A stretch of DNA of 32,684 nucleotides, taken from NCBI GenBank assembly GCA_020442065.1, contig JAGRKZ010000037.1, positions 1-32,684 of the forward strand, read 5' to 3'. Source of the stretch: Bauldia sp. Lineage in GTDB: Bacteria > Pseudomonadota > Alphaproteobacteria > Rhizobiales > Kaistiaceae. Shown in pieces: positions 10,242-17,469 of the stretch (within the stretch, counting starts at the first letter, position 1; the number at the start of each line of letters is the position of its first letter). The translations under genes were made by a program, and so were the position numbers. The notes beneath the pieces were generated by a model that did no database searches, was not told the origin of the DNA, and worked only from the letters and a program-made list of their open reading frames with translations.

Positions 10242-11279
10242 TCAGCCGCCCTTGACGCTGATCGACCCGTCGATGATGCCCTTCTGGAGCGCCTCGATCT
10301 CGCTGTTGAGCTCGTCGGGTACGGACGACGCGAGATCGTGATAGGGGGCGATGCCGACACCGCCCGACTTGAGCGTGCCGACGACCACGCCACCGGCAAA
10401 TGTGCCGTCGATCGCCGCCTGGATCGCGGCCATCACGGTCGAATCCATCTTCTTCTCAATCGAGGTGAGGTAGACCTCCCTGTGCTCGGGATCGGTCACG
10501 TACTGGTCGACGTCGACGCCGATGATCTTGAGCGCGTCGGTGCCAAGTTCCGCCGCGAGCGCCGCGGAGCCGAGACCGACCGGTCCCGCAACCGGAACCA
10601 CGATGTCGGCGCCTTCGTCATGCAGGTTCTTGGCAAAGGCCCGGCCGTCGTCGAGATTCGAGAAGTTGTTGGTGAAGAGGCCTTCCTTGGTGGCGGGATC
10701 CCAGCCAAGCACCTGGACGTTGGTGCCTTTGACCTTGTTGTAGTGCTGCACACCGTAATAGAAGCCGTCCATGAAGATGGTCACCGGCGGAATGTTGATG
10801 CCGCCGAAGGTGCCGACGACGCCGGATTTCGAGACGCCAGCGGCGAGATAGCCGGCGAGGAAGGCCGCCTCGTCGGTGGCGAAGACCTGGCCAAGCACGT
10901 TCGGGATCACCGGGTCGTAGGCAAAGTCGACGATCGAGAACTTCACGTCCGGGTTGGCTTCGGCCGCCTTCTTGGTGGCGTCGCCGAGGAGGAAGCCGAC
11001 GGTGACGATGATGTCGCACTTCTCGCCGATGAACGAATTGATGTTGGGCTCGTAGTCGGTCTCGGCCTTGGCTTCGAGGAGCTTGGCCTCGACGCCGAGC
11101 TCCTTCATGGCGTCCTGGACGCCCTTCCAGGCGGTCTGGTTGAAGCCCTTGTCGTCGACGCCGCCGGTGTCGGTCGCCTGGCAGGCCTTGAACGCGGCGG
11201 CCGGCGTTGCGGTGCCGGCGCCGATGACGGCGGCAGTGGCGAGCGCTGCAAGCGTCGCGGTGATGGTCCTGGTCTTCAA
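10242..11279 (-). CDS. BMP-family (PnrA-like) nucleoside-binding periplasmic protein
   Basis: Start assigned to TTG at 11279: an excellent AGGAGGGA ribosome site ends five bases upstream, and translation from there gives a short, typical signal peptide (MKTRTITATLAALATAAVIG, then AGTATPAAA). An upstream in-frame ATG at 11333 would place that ribosome site inside the coding region. Product 345 aa. DTGGVDDKGFNQTAWKGVQ near residue 35 is the BMP-family N-terminal motif, and VTVGFLLGDATKKAAEANP and IGVDVDQYVTDP follow in family order. There is no lipobox cysteine at the cleavage site, so it should be soluble in the periplasm, unlike Gram-positive or spirochaete BMP lipoproteins. It is the first gene of the importer operon and is transcribed away from cdd. 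Confidence 0.88.
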   Translation of the reverse strand: MKTRTITATLAALATAAVIGAGTATPAAAFKACQATDTGGVDDKGFNQTAWKGVQDAMKELGVEAKLLEAKAETDYEPNINSFIGEKCDIIVTVGFLLGDATKKAAEANPDVKFSIVDFAYDPVIPNVLGQVFATDEAAFLAGYLAAGVSKSGVVGTFGGINIPPVTIFMDGFYYGVQHYNKVKGTNVQVLGWDPATKEGLFTNNFSNLDDGRAFAKNLHDEGADIVVPVAGPVGLGSAALAAELGTDALKIIGVDVDQYVTDPEHREVYLTSIEKKMDSTVMAAIQAAIDGTFAGGVVVGTLKSGGVGIAPYHDLASSVPDELNSEIEALQKGIIDGSISVKGG

Positions 11280-11389
11280 GTCTCCCTCCTGTCTCAGCCA
11301 TGATTCACGAGTCTTCCCGCCGGGCTCGCCCACGGGAAACTAGCCCAAGCTTTGCATTTTCCCCGTGCATCGTCGAGGCACTTCGCGGC

Positions 11390-11439
11390 GTGACGGTTGC
11401 CCGCGTCGGGGTGACGCTCGCCCGCAAAGCCGCTAGAAA
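11390..11439 (+). promoter_or_regulatory. candidate cdd promoter with overlapping 21-bp-phased direct repeat (possible operator)
   Basis: Two 15-bp direct repeats, GTGACGGTTGCCCGC (11390-11404) and GTGACGCTCGCCCGC (11411-11425), match at 13 of 15 positions and start 21 bp apart, two helical turns, so a protein could bind both on one DNA face. The second repeat overlaps a candidate -35 (GTGACG, 11411-11416) that is 17 bp from a -10-like TAGAAA (11434-11439), 75 bp upstream of the cdd start. The site lies in the 235-bp divergent region between the importer operon and cdd-punA-deoA-ppa and could control both. The regulator is unknown and not encoded nearby. Confidence 0.35.
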
Positions 11440-11514
11440 CAGACATCCGTCGCGAGGGCGTGGCGTCGCCGCGGCCTCGGACAACGGAGCCGTACCAGCG
11501 CCTGACCGGGGCCA

Positions 11515-11925
11515 ATGAACAACGAACTCTTCGAGGCGGCGAAGGCCGTCCGCCTGCGGGCACACAACCGCTATTCGAACTTCGCCGTGGGCGCGGCCAT
11601 ACGCACGGCAGCGGACACCACTCACATCGGCTGCAACGTCGAAAACGCCGCCTTTCCGGAGGGCTGGTGCGCCGAGACGACCGCGATCGGCAACATGGTG
11701 ACAACGGAACCGCCGGGGCCGGGCCGGCGCATCGTCGAGGTCTGCGTCGTCGCCGACACCATCGACGGCCGGACGACAACGCCGTGCGGCGGCTGCCGTC
11801 AGCGTCTCGCCGAATTCGCCGCCCCGGAAACGCTCGTCCATTGCTACGATCCCGCCGGCAACGGCAGGACCTGGCGCATGGACGAACTCATCCCCGCCCT
11901 CTTTGTCCTCAAGGACCGGCCATGA
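11515..11925 (+). CDS. cdd: cytidine deaminase (small tetrameric type)
   Basis: The 136-aa product has the zinc-site motifs of homotetrameric cytidine deaminases: NVENAAFPEGWCAE, with zinc-ligand Cys and the proton-shuttling Glu of C-A-E, and PCGGCRQRL, giving the two further cysteine ligands. YSNFAVGAAI near residue 20 is the substrate-pocket element. The enzyme hydrolyses cytidine and deoxycytidine to uridine and deoxyuridine in the cytosol. The ATG at 11515 is the first possible start in the conserved register. Its stop overlaps the punA start (ATGA). Being first in cdd-punA-deoA, it feeds deoxyuridine to DeoA. Confidence 0.93.
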   Translation: MNNELFEAAKAVRLRAHNRYSNFAVGAAIRTAADTTHIGCNVENAAFPEGWCAETTAIGNMVTTEPPGPGRRIVEVCVVADTIDGRTTTPCGGCRQRLAEFAAPETLVHCYDPAGNGRTWRMDELIPALFVLKDRP

Positions 11926-12737
11926 GCGAGGATGCGGCGCGGCGCGCGGCAGACCGGATCAGGGCCGGTCGCGACCTGCCCTATTCGGTCGGCCTGGTGC
12001 TGGGATCCGGGCTCGGCAGCCTTGCCGACGCCGTGACCGATGCCGTACGCATACCCTTCGCCGATCTCGAGGGTTTCCCGTCATCCGGGGTCTCCTCCCA
12101 TCGCGGCGAGGTCGTCGCCGGCCGGCTCGAGGGCGTGCCGGTGGTCGTCTATTCCGGCCGCGCCCACTACTACGAGCGCGGCGATGCGGCGGCCATGCGG
12201 GTGCCGATCGCCACGCTCAAGGCCCTCGGCTGCGACACCCTCATCCTCACCAACGCCGCGGGCTCGCTGCGGGGCGAGACCGGCCCCGGCGACATCATGC
12301 TGATCACCGACCACATCAACTTCGCCGGCGCCAACCCGCTGATCGGCGAGCCCACGGACGCCCGTTTCGTCGGCCTCACCGGCGCCTACGATGCGAGCCT
12401 TCGGGCGGCGCTTCTCGGCGCCGCGGAGCGCGAGGGCATCCGCCTCGCGACCGGGGTCTACATGTGGTTCTCCGGGCCGAGCTTCGAGACGCCGGCCGAG
12501 ATCCGCGCCGCCCGTACGCTCGGCGCCGACGCCGTCGGCATGTCGACCGTGCCCGAGGTCATCCTCGGCCGCTTCTACCGGCTCCGGGTCGCCGCGGTCT
12601 CGACCATCACCAACTTCGCCGCCGGCATGACCGGTGCGGAACTCTCCCACGAGGAGACCAAGCGGCTCGCACCGATCGGGGCGACCAAGCTCGAGCGAAT
12701 CCTGCGCCGCTTCCTCGGCGACCGCGGGCTGAGGTGA
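11922..12737 (+). CDS. punA: purine-nucleoside phosphorylase (trimeric, high-specificity family)
   Basis: The ATG at 11922 overlaps the cdd stop by four bases. The 271-aa product matches the PNP/MTAP trimeric class: phosphate-site GSGLG (28-32), HRG at 60-62, YSGRAHYYE (77-85), LTNAAGSL (109-116), GPSFETPAE with E189, GMSTVPEV with M207, and ITN ending at N231, which corresponds to the purine-binding Asn (N243) of human PNP; this favours 6-oxopurine nucleosides such as inosine and guanosine. The reaction is phosphorolysis to free base plus (deoxy)ribose-1-phosphate. It is distinct in fold subtype from hexameric DeoD. Its stop is five bases before the deoA start codon, consistent with a coupled operon. 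Confidence 0.93.
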   Translation: MSEDAARRAADRIRAGRDLPYSVGLVLGSGLGSLADAVTDAVRIPFADLEGFPSSGVSSHRGEVVAGRLEGVPVVVYSGRAHYYERGDAAAMRVPIATLKALGCDTLILTNAAGSLRGETGPGDIMLITDHINFAGANPLIGEPTDARFVGLTGAYDASLRAALLGAAEREGIRLATGVYMWFSGPSFETPAEIRAARTLGADAVGMSTVPEVILGRFYRLRVAAVSTITNFAAGMTGAELSHEETKRLAPIGATKLERILRRFLGDRGLR

Positions 12738-12742
12738 TCGTC

Positions 12743-14053
12743 ATGCTGCCCCAGGAAATCATCCGCAAGAAACGCGACGGCAAGTCCCTCGACCGGGGCG
12801 AGATCGCCTTCATGGTCGACGGCATCGCCCACGACACCGTCACCGACAGCCAGGTTGCGGCCTTCGCCATGGCGACCTTCTTCCGCGGCATGACACGGGA
12901 CGAGCGCGTGGCGCTGACCGAGACCATGCGCGATTCCGGCACGGTGCTCGACTGGCACGGCCTCGACGGGCCGGTCCTCGACAAGCATTCGACCGGCGGC
13001 ATCGGCGACAACGTCTCGCTGATGCTGGCGCCCGCCCTCGCCGCCTGCGGCGGCTTCGTGCCGATGATCTCCGGCCGCGGCCTCGGCCACAGCGGCGGCA
13101 CCCTCGACAAGCTCGATTCGATCCCCGGCTACCGCACGGCGCCCGACCTCGACCTGCTGAGGAAGGCCGTCAGGGAAGTCGGCTGCGCCATCATCGGCCA
13201 GACCGTCGACCTCGCCCCCGCCGACCGGCGGCTCTATGCCATCCGGGACGTCACCGCGACGGTGGAATCGATGCCGCTGATCACCGCATCGATCCTGTCG
13301 AAGAAGCTCGCCGAGGGACTCGACGGACTGATCCTCGACGTCAAGACCGGCAACGGCGCCTTCATGGCGTCCATCGAGGCGGCGCGAGACCTCGCCGCGA
13401 GCCTGGTCGAAGTGGCGAACGGGGCGGGCGTGCGGACCGCCGCGCTGATCACCGACATGAACGAGCCGCTTGCCTCCGCTGCCGGCAATGCCGTCGAGGT
13501 GATGAACGCGGTCGAGTTCCTCACCGGAAAGCGCGATGCGCGCCTCGAGGAAGTGACCGTGGCGCTGGGCGCCGAGCTTCTCGTCCTCGGCCGCCTTGCG
13601 GCCGATGTCGCCGAGGGCGCGCGCCGCATCCGGGACGCCTTCGATTCGGGGAAGGCCGCCGAGATCTTCGGCCGAATGGTCGCCATCCTCGGCGGTCCCG
13701 ACGATTTCATGGACAAGCCCCGCGCCCATCTCCGCTTCGCCCCGGTCGAGCGGGCCGTGCTCCCGGAGCGGAACGGCATCGTGCAGTCGGTCGATTCCCG
13801 CGCCGTGGGCATCGCCGTGATCGAGCTCGGCGGCGGCCGCGCCCGCCCGCAGGACAGCATCGACCACGGCGTCGGCCTCAGCCGCCTCGCCGGGGTCGGC
13901 GCCGCGGTCGGCGGCGAGGATGCGCCGCTCGGCATCGTCCACGCCCGCAGCGCGGCGGAGGCCGACAAGGCCGCGGCAGCGCTTCGTGCGGCCTACGTCG
14001 TGGACGATTCGGCCCCGCCGGGCCGGCCGGTGGTGATCGAGCGGATCGGATAG
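12743..14053 (+). CDS. deoA: thymidine phosphorylase
   Basis: The ATG at 12743 follows a GAGGTGA ribosome site that itself contains the punA stop. A GTG at 12734 is an alternative adding three residues. Product 436 aa, the usual length for bacterial Deo[10 protein letters not shown] (81-89) forms the phosphate site, and [20 protein letters not shown] (110-129) is the thymidine/pyrimidine phosphorylase signature. [18 protein letters not shown] follows in the central domain. The reaction is thymidine or deoxyuridine plus phosphate to base plus deoxyribose-1-phosphate. The product is used by DeoB, encoded nearby on the other strand, and uracil released can be recovered by Upp. No uridine phosphorylase gene is seen in the window. 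Confidence 0.95.
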   Translation: MLPQEIIRKKRDGKSLDRGEIAFMVDGIAHDTVTDSQVAAFAMATFFRGMTRDERVALTETMRDSGTVLDWHGLDGPVLDKHSTGGIGDNVSLMLAPALAACGGFVPMISGRGLGHSGGTLDKLDSIPGYRTAPDLDLLRKAVREVGCAIIGQTVDLAPADRRLYAIRDVTATVESMPLITASILSKKLAEGLDGLILDVKTGNGAFMASIEAARDLAASLVEVANGAGVRTAALITDMNEPLASAAGNAVEVMNAVEFLTGKRDARLEEVTVALGAELLVLGRLAADVAEGARRIRDAFDSGKAAEIFGRMVAILGGPDDFMDKPRAHLRFAPVERAVLPERNGIVQSVDSRAVGIAVIELGGGRARPQDSIDHGVGLSRLAGVGAAVGGEDAPLGIVHARSAAEADKAAAALRAAYVVDDSAPPGRPVVIERIG

Positions 14054-14070
14054 AAGGGCGAGGCAGGACC

Positions 14071-14601
14071 ATGCGTATCGATGCGGTGCCGATCGGCGCG
14101 GATCCGCCCAACGACGTCAATGTCATCATCGAGGTCTCGATCGGCGGCGAGCCGATCAAGTACGAGATGGACAAGGCGTCCGGCGCCCTCGTCGTCGACC
14201 GGTTCCTCTACACGCCGATGCGCTACCCGGGGAACTACGGTTTCATTCCCCATACGCTCTCCGGAGACGGCGATCCTTGCGACGTGCTCGTCGCCAACAC
14301 CCGCGCCATCATCCCCGGCGCGATCATCAGCGCCCGGCCGGTCGGGGTGCTGATCATGGAGGACGACGGCGGTCAGGACGAGAAGATCATCGCCGTCCCG
14401 TCGCGGAAGCTCACCGCGCGCTACAACGGCGTCAAACGCCACACCGACCTGCCCGAGATCACGATCCAGCAGATCGAGCACTTCTTCGCCCACTACAAGG
14501 ACCTCGAGGCGGGCAAGTGGGTCCGGATCGTCCGTTGGGGCGACATCGAGGAGGCGCACGAGCTGATTTCGGCGGCGATCGCGCGCGCCGGCGAGGCTTG
14601 A
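14071..14601 (+). CDS. ppa: inorganic pyrophosphatase (family I)
   Basis: The 176-aa protein has the family I signature with [11 protein letters not shown] (aspartates binding the catalytic magnesium ions), the substrate-contacting [24 protein letters not shown] and a late KRHTDLPE. It hydrolyses pyrophosphate to phosphate in the cytosol. The gene is normally monocistronic or in other contexts; here it begins 17 bp after deoA in the same direction and so probably ends the cdd operon. The functional fit is that phosphorylases need phosphate and phosphoribosyltransferases such as Upp make pyrophosphate. Nothing is missing from the active site. Confidence 0.95.
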   Translation: MRIDAVPIGADPPNDVNVIIEVSIGGEPIKYEMDKASGALVVDRFLYTPMRYPGNYGFIPHTLSGDGDPCDVLVANTRAIIPGAIISARPVGVLIMEDDGGQDEKIIAVPSRKLTARYNGVKRHTDLPEITIQQIEHFFAHYKDLEAGKWVRIVRWGDIEEAHELISAAIARAGEA

Positions 14602-14661
14602 TCCGCCGGCCATTCCGGGCGGCGCCCGCGCCATGAACGGCAAGCTGCGGCACAAAAGTTT

Positions 14662-14692
14662 GCCGCCGCCCGATGGGGGATCGGGCGGCGGC
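14662..14692. terminator. strong GC hairpin, probable bidirectional terminator
   Basis: Perfect 13-bp inverted repeat (GCCGCCGCCCGAT, GGGGG loop, then its complement) between the convergent ppa and L,D-transpeptidase genes. Read on the minus strand it is followed by AAACTTTTGTG, a short T-rich stretch, so it best fits the end of the L,D-transpeptidase transcript. On the plus strand no T-run follows. Confidence 0.6.
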
Positions 14693-14778
14693 GTTGGCGG
14701 GCTGGGACGCCGGAAGAGGGGTGGCGGTAACCGGCGCTTTCGAGGGGTGTCTCGCCCAGCCCGTGCTCGGGAAACCGG

Positions 14779-15249
14779 TTAGCCGGTCACGACGATCCTG
14801 GTGTTGAACTTGCCGTAGGTCTCGACCATGGCGAAGAACGCGGAGGCATTCTCGGGAGCCAGGCGGACGCAGCCGTGGGAGGCCGGCGTGCCGAGCCGCG
14901 AAACCGCTTCGGTGGCATGGATGGCGACGCCGTTCTTGAAGAACACGGCGTAGGGCATCGGGGCATCCTCGTACTGCGATGACTTGTGGTCCTTCGACAG
15001 CCAGGTCGGGGTGAACTCGCCGCGCGGGGTGGCGAAGCCTTCGCGGCCGGTGGAGACGTCCCAGACGAACTTCTGGGTCTTGCCCCGGCTGTCGGTCACG
15101 GCGACGAACATCTTCTGCTCGGACAGCGAAACGGTGGCGACAATCTTGGGCTTCGGCTGGAAGATCGAGAGGAGGCCGGCCTGGCTGGGGGTCGCAAACG
15201 CGACAACCGCGGCGGTGGCGATGGCGAGGGCGGCGAAAAACTTCTTCAT
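14779..15249 (-). CDS. exported L,D-transpeptidase (ErfK/YbiS/YcfS/YnhG, YkuD domain)
   Basis: The ATG at 15249 has a GGGG ribosome site seven bases upstream and opens a signal peptide (MKKFFAALAIATAAVVAFAT, then PSQA). A GTG four codons earlier is possible. Product 156 aa, little more than a single YkuD catalytic domain. The active site is HATEAVSRLGTPASHGCVRL (111-130) with H111 and nucleophile C127 in SHGCVR. It should act in the periplasm on peptidoglycan, making 3-3 cross-links or attaching outer-membrane proteins to peptidoglycan, the latter being established for some alphaproteobacterial members; which applies here is not visible. No separate peptidoglycan-binding module. It is alone on the minus strand. 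Confidence 0.92.
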   Translation of the reverse strand: MKKFFAALAIATAAVVAFATPSQAGLLSIFQPKPKIVATVSLSEQKMFVAVTDSRGKTQKFVWDVSTGREGFATPRGEFTPTWLSKDHKSSQYEDAPMPYAVFFKNGVAIHATEAVSRLGTPASHGCVRLAPENASAFFAMVETYGKFNTRIVVTG

Positions 15250-15433
15250 CTTCAACCCCACTTACTCTCTCTTGGGCCCGTCTGAGTGTTGGTGGCCCGT
15301 GCCGTTCTGTTGCATCCAGATATGGTCGCTTCGGTCCCCGGTCGCAGTGACGACCATCACAAACCACATGCACCGGAGTGAACGCGGTCACAGAACCAAC
15401 GTTCCCCACGTCAAAAATACGCTGTGATATCAG

Positions 15434-16669
15434 TTACTTGGCCGGCGGGAGAAATGACCGGCCGTGGCGCCCCGGGGCCAGGCCGAGGTGCGCGGCGACG
15501 GTTTCGCCGATGTCGGCGAAGCCCTGCCGACGGCCGATCGGTCCGGCGGCGAGGCCGGGACCGAAGGCAAGGATCGGGATGTGCTCGCGGGTGTGGTCGG
15601 TGCCGCGGAAGGTGGGGTCATTGCCGTGGTCGGCGGTGATGACCACGAGATCGCCCGGCCTCAGCCGCGCCAGCAGTTCCGGCAGCCGCCGGTCCCAGGC
15701 CTCGAGCGCCGCGGCATAGCCGGGCACGTCGCGGCGATGGCCGTAGAGCATGTCGAAATCGACGAAATTGGCGAAGATCAGGTCACCGTCCTTCGCCCGG
15801 TCGAGGAAGGCAAGCGTGGCATTGAAGAGAGCATCGTCGTTCGGGGCCTTGATCACTTCGGTGATGCCGCGATGGGCGAAGATGTCGGCGATCTTGCCGA
15901 CGGCGAGAACCCGCCCGCCGGCAGCGACGACCCGGTCGAGCAAGGTCGGCTCCGGCGGCGGCACGGCATAGTCACGGCGGTTTGCGGTGCGCTTGAAGCT
16001 CGCGCTGTCCTCGCCGACGAAGGGCCGGGCGATGACCCGGCCTATGTTGAGCGGGTCGACCAGCCGGCGCGCGACCTCGCACACCTCGTATAGCCGTTCG
16101 AGGCCGAACGTCCCCTCGTGGGCGGCGATCTGGAAGACCGAATCGGCGGAGGTGTAGCAGATCGGCTTGCCCGTCCGCATGTGCTCCTCGCCGAGCTCGG
16201 CGACGATCACGGTTCCCGAGGCATGCTTGTTGCCGAGGATACCGGGGAGCTTCGCCTCGCGGATCAGCGCTTCGGTCAACGCTTCCGGAAAGGTGGGCAC
16301 CGTCTCAGGGAAGTAGCCCCAGGCGAACGGCACCGGCACGCCGGCAATCTCCCAGTGGCCGGAGGGAGTGTCCTTGCCCTTCGACACCTCGGCGCCATAG
16401 CCCCACCAGCCTTCCGGGTCGCCCGCGGCGCCGAGACCGCCAGGCAACGCGTGCCCGCGCGAGGCCGCCGCCGCGGCGCCAAGCCCGAGACGATCGAGAT
16501 TGGGCAGTCGGAGCGGACCGGAACGGAGCCCGTCGCGGTCGCCCCGGCCATCGGCGCAGGCTTCGGCGATGTGGCCGAGCGTATCTGCCCCGGCATCGCC
16601 GAACTGGGCTGCGTCCTCCGCCGCACCGATGCCGACGGAATCGAGAACCAGGATGATCGCGCGGGCCAT
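15434..16669 (-). CDS. deoB: phosphopentomutase
   Basis: The ATG at 16669 starts exactly at the conserved N-terminus ([15 protein letters not shown]), with AAGG about ten bases upstream. Product 411 aa, within the family range. Metal site residues appear in LDSVGIG (D10), [10 protein letters not shown] and [10 protein letters not shown]; the phosphorylated threonine is T101 in KDTPSGHWE. The enzyme interconverts ribose-1-phosphate or deoxyribose-1-phosphate and the 5-phosphates, linking PunA and DeoA products to the pentose phosphate pathway or to deoxyribose-phosphate aldolase (deoC, not in this window). It is divergent from upp with a 163-bp shared upstream region. Confidence 0.95.
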   Translation of the reverse strand: MARAIILVLDSVGIGAAEDAAQFGDAGADTLGHIAEACADGRGDRDGLRSGPLRLPNLDRLGLGAAAAASRGHALPGGLGAAGDPEGWWGYGAEVSKGKDTPSGHWEIAGVPVPFAWGYFPETVPTFPEALTEALIREAKLPGILGNKHASGTVIVAELGEEHMRTGKPICYTSADSVFQIAAHEGTFGLERLYEVCEVARRLVDPLNIGRVIARPFVGEDSASFKRTANRRDYAVPPPEPTLLDRVVAAGGRVLAVGKIADIFAHRGITEVIKAPNDDALFNATLAFLDRAKDGDLIFANFVDFDMLYGHRRDVPGYAAALEAWDRRLPELLARLRPGDLVVITADHGNDPTFRGTDHTREHIPILAFGPGLAAGPIGRRQGFADIGETVAAHLGLAPGRHGRSFLPPAK

Positions 16670-16832
16670 GACGCGGACCTTAGGCGCTTGCCTCGCCCGG
16701 CGGAAGCCACATCTCCCGCGATGACCGAACCAGGATGGGGACAACGCCCCGACCGTGGCCGACGCGGTGGCGCAGCCGGCGCGACGGGGCTATGAGTTTG
16801 GCTGATCAGAGCCGAAGCGGGAGACAGCCGAG

Positions 16833-17462
16833 ATGCAGGGCGTACACCTCGTCGACCACCCCCTCGTCCAGCACAAGCTGACGATCATGCGCGACAAGCA
16901 CACGTCGACGGCGGGCTTCCGGCAGTTGCTGCGCGAGATCGCGCTCCTCCTCACCTACGAGGTGACCCGCGACCTCAAGCTGACCACCACCCGCATCGAG
17001 ACGCCGCTGGCGGCGATGGACGCGCCGATCCTCGAGGGCAAGAAGCCGGTCTTCGCCTCGATCCTCAGGGCCGGCAACGGCCTGCTCGAAGGCATGCTCG
17101 ACCTCGTGCCCTCGGCGCGGGTCGCCCATATCGGCATCTATCGCAATCCCGAGACGCTGGAGCCGGTCGAATACTACTTCAAGGCCCCGGACGACCTCGC
17201 CGAGCGCCTCGTCATCGTGGTCGATCCGATGCTCGCCACCGCCAATTCGGCGAGCGCGGCGATCGAGCGGCTCAAGGCGCGCGGCGCCCGCGACATCCGC
17301 TTCGTCTGCCTGCTTGCCGCCCCCGAGGGCATCGAGCGCTTCCAGCGCTTCCAGCCCGGCATCCCGATCTACACTGCCGCGATCGATGAATACCTCAACG
17401 ACCACGGCTACATCGTGCCCGGCCTCGGCGACGCCGGCGACCGCCTCTACGGGACGAAGTAG
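16833..17462 (+). CDS. upp: uracil phosphoribosyltransferase
   Basis: The 209-aa protein matches Upp in length and motifs: [20 protein letters not shown] (20-39), [14 protein letters not shown] (75-88) and the PRPP-binding loop [14 protein letters not shown] (127-140), then [17 protein letters not shown] at the end. It converts uracil and PRPP to UMP and pyrophosphate. The loop reads AGNGLLEGM where AGLGMVDGM is more usual, a conservative variation. Start ATG 16833 with a GGGAGA element upstream. It closes the route by which uracil released by DeoA is reused. Its stop is only seven bases from the stop of the large convergent gene on the other strand. Confidence 0.95.
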   Translation: MQGVHLVDHPLVQHKLTIMRDKHTSTAGFRQLLREIALLLTYEVTRDLKLTTTRIETPLAAMDAPILEGKKPVFASILRAGNGLLEGMLDLVPSARVAHIGIYRNPETLEPVEYYFKAPDDLAERLVIVVDPMLATANSASAAIERLKARGARDIRFVCLLAAPEGIERFQRFQPGIPIYTAAIDEYLNDHGYIVPGLGDAGDRLYGTK

Positions 17463-17469
17463 GATTCCG

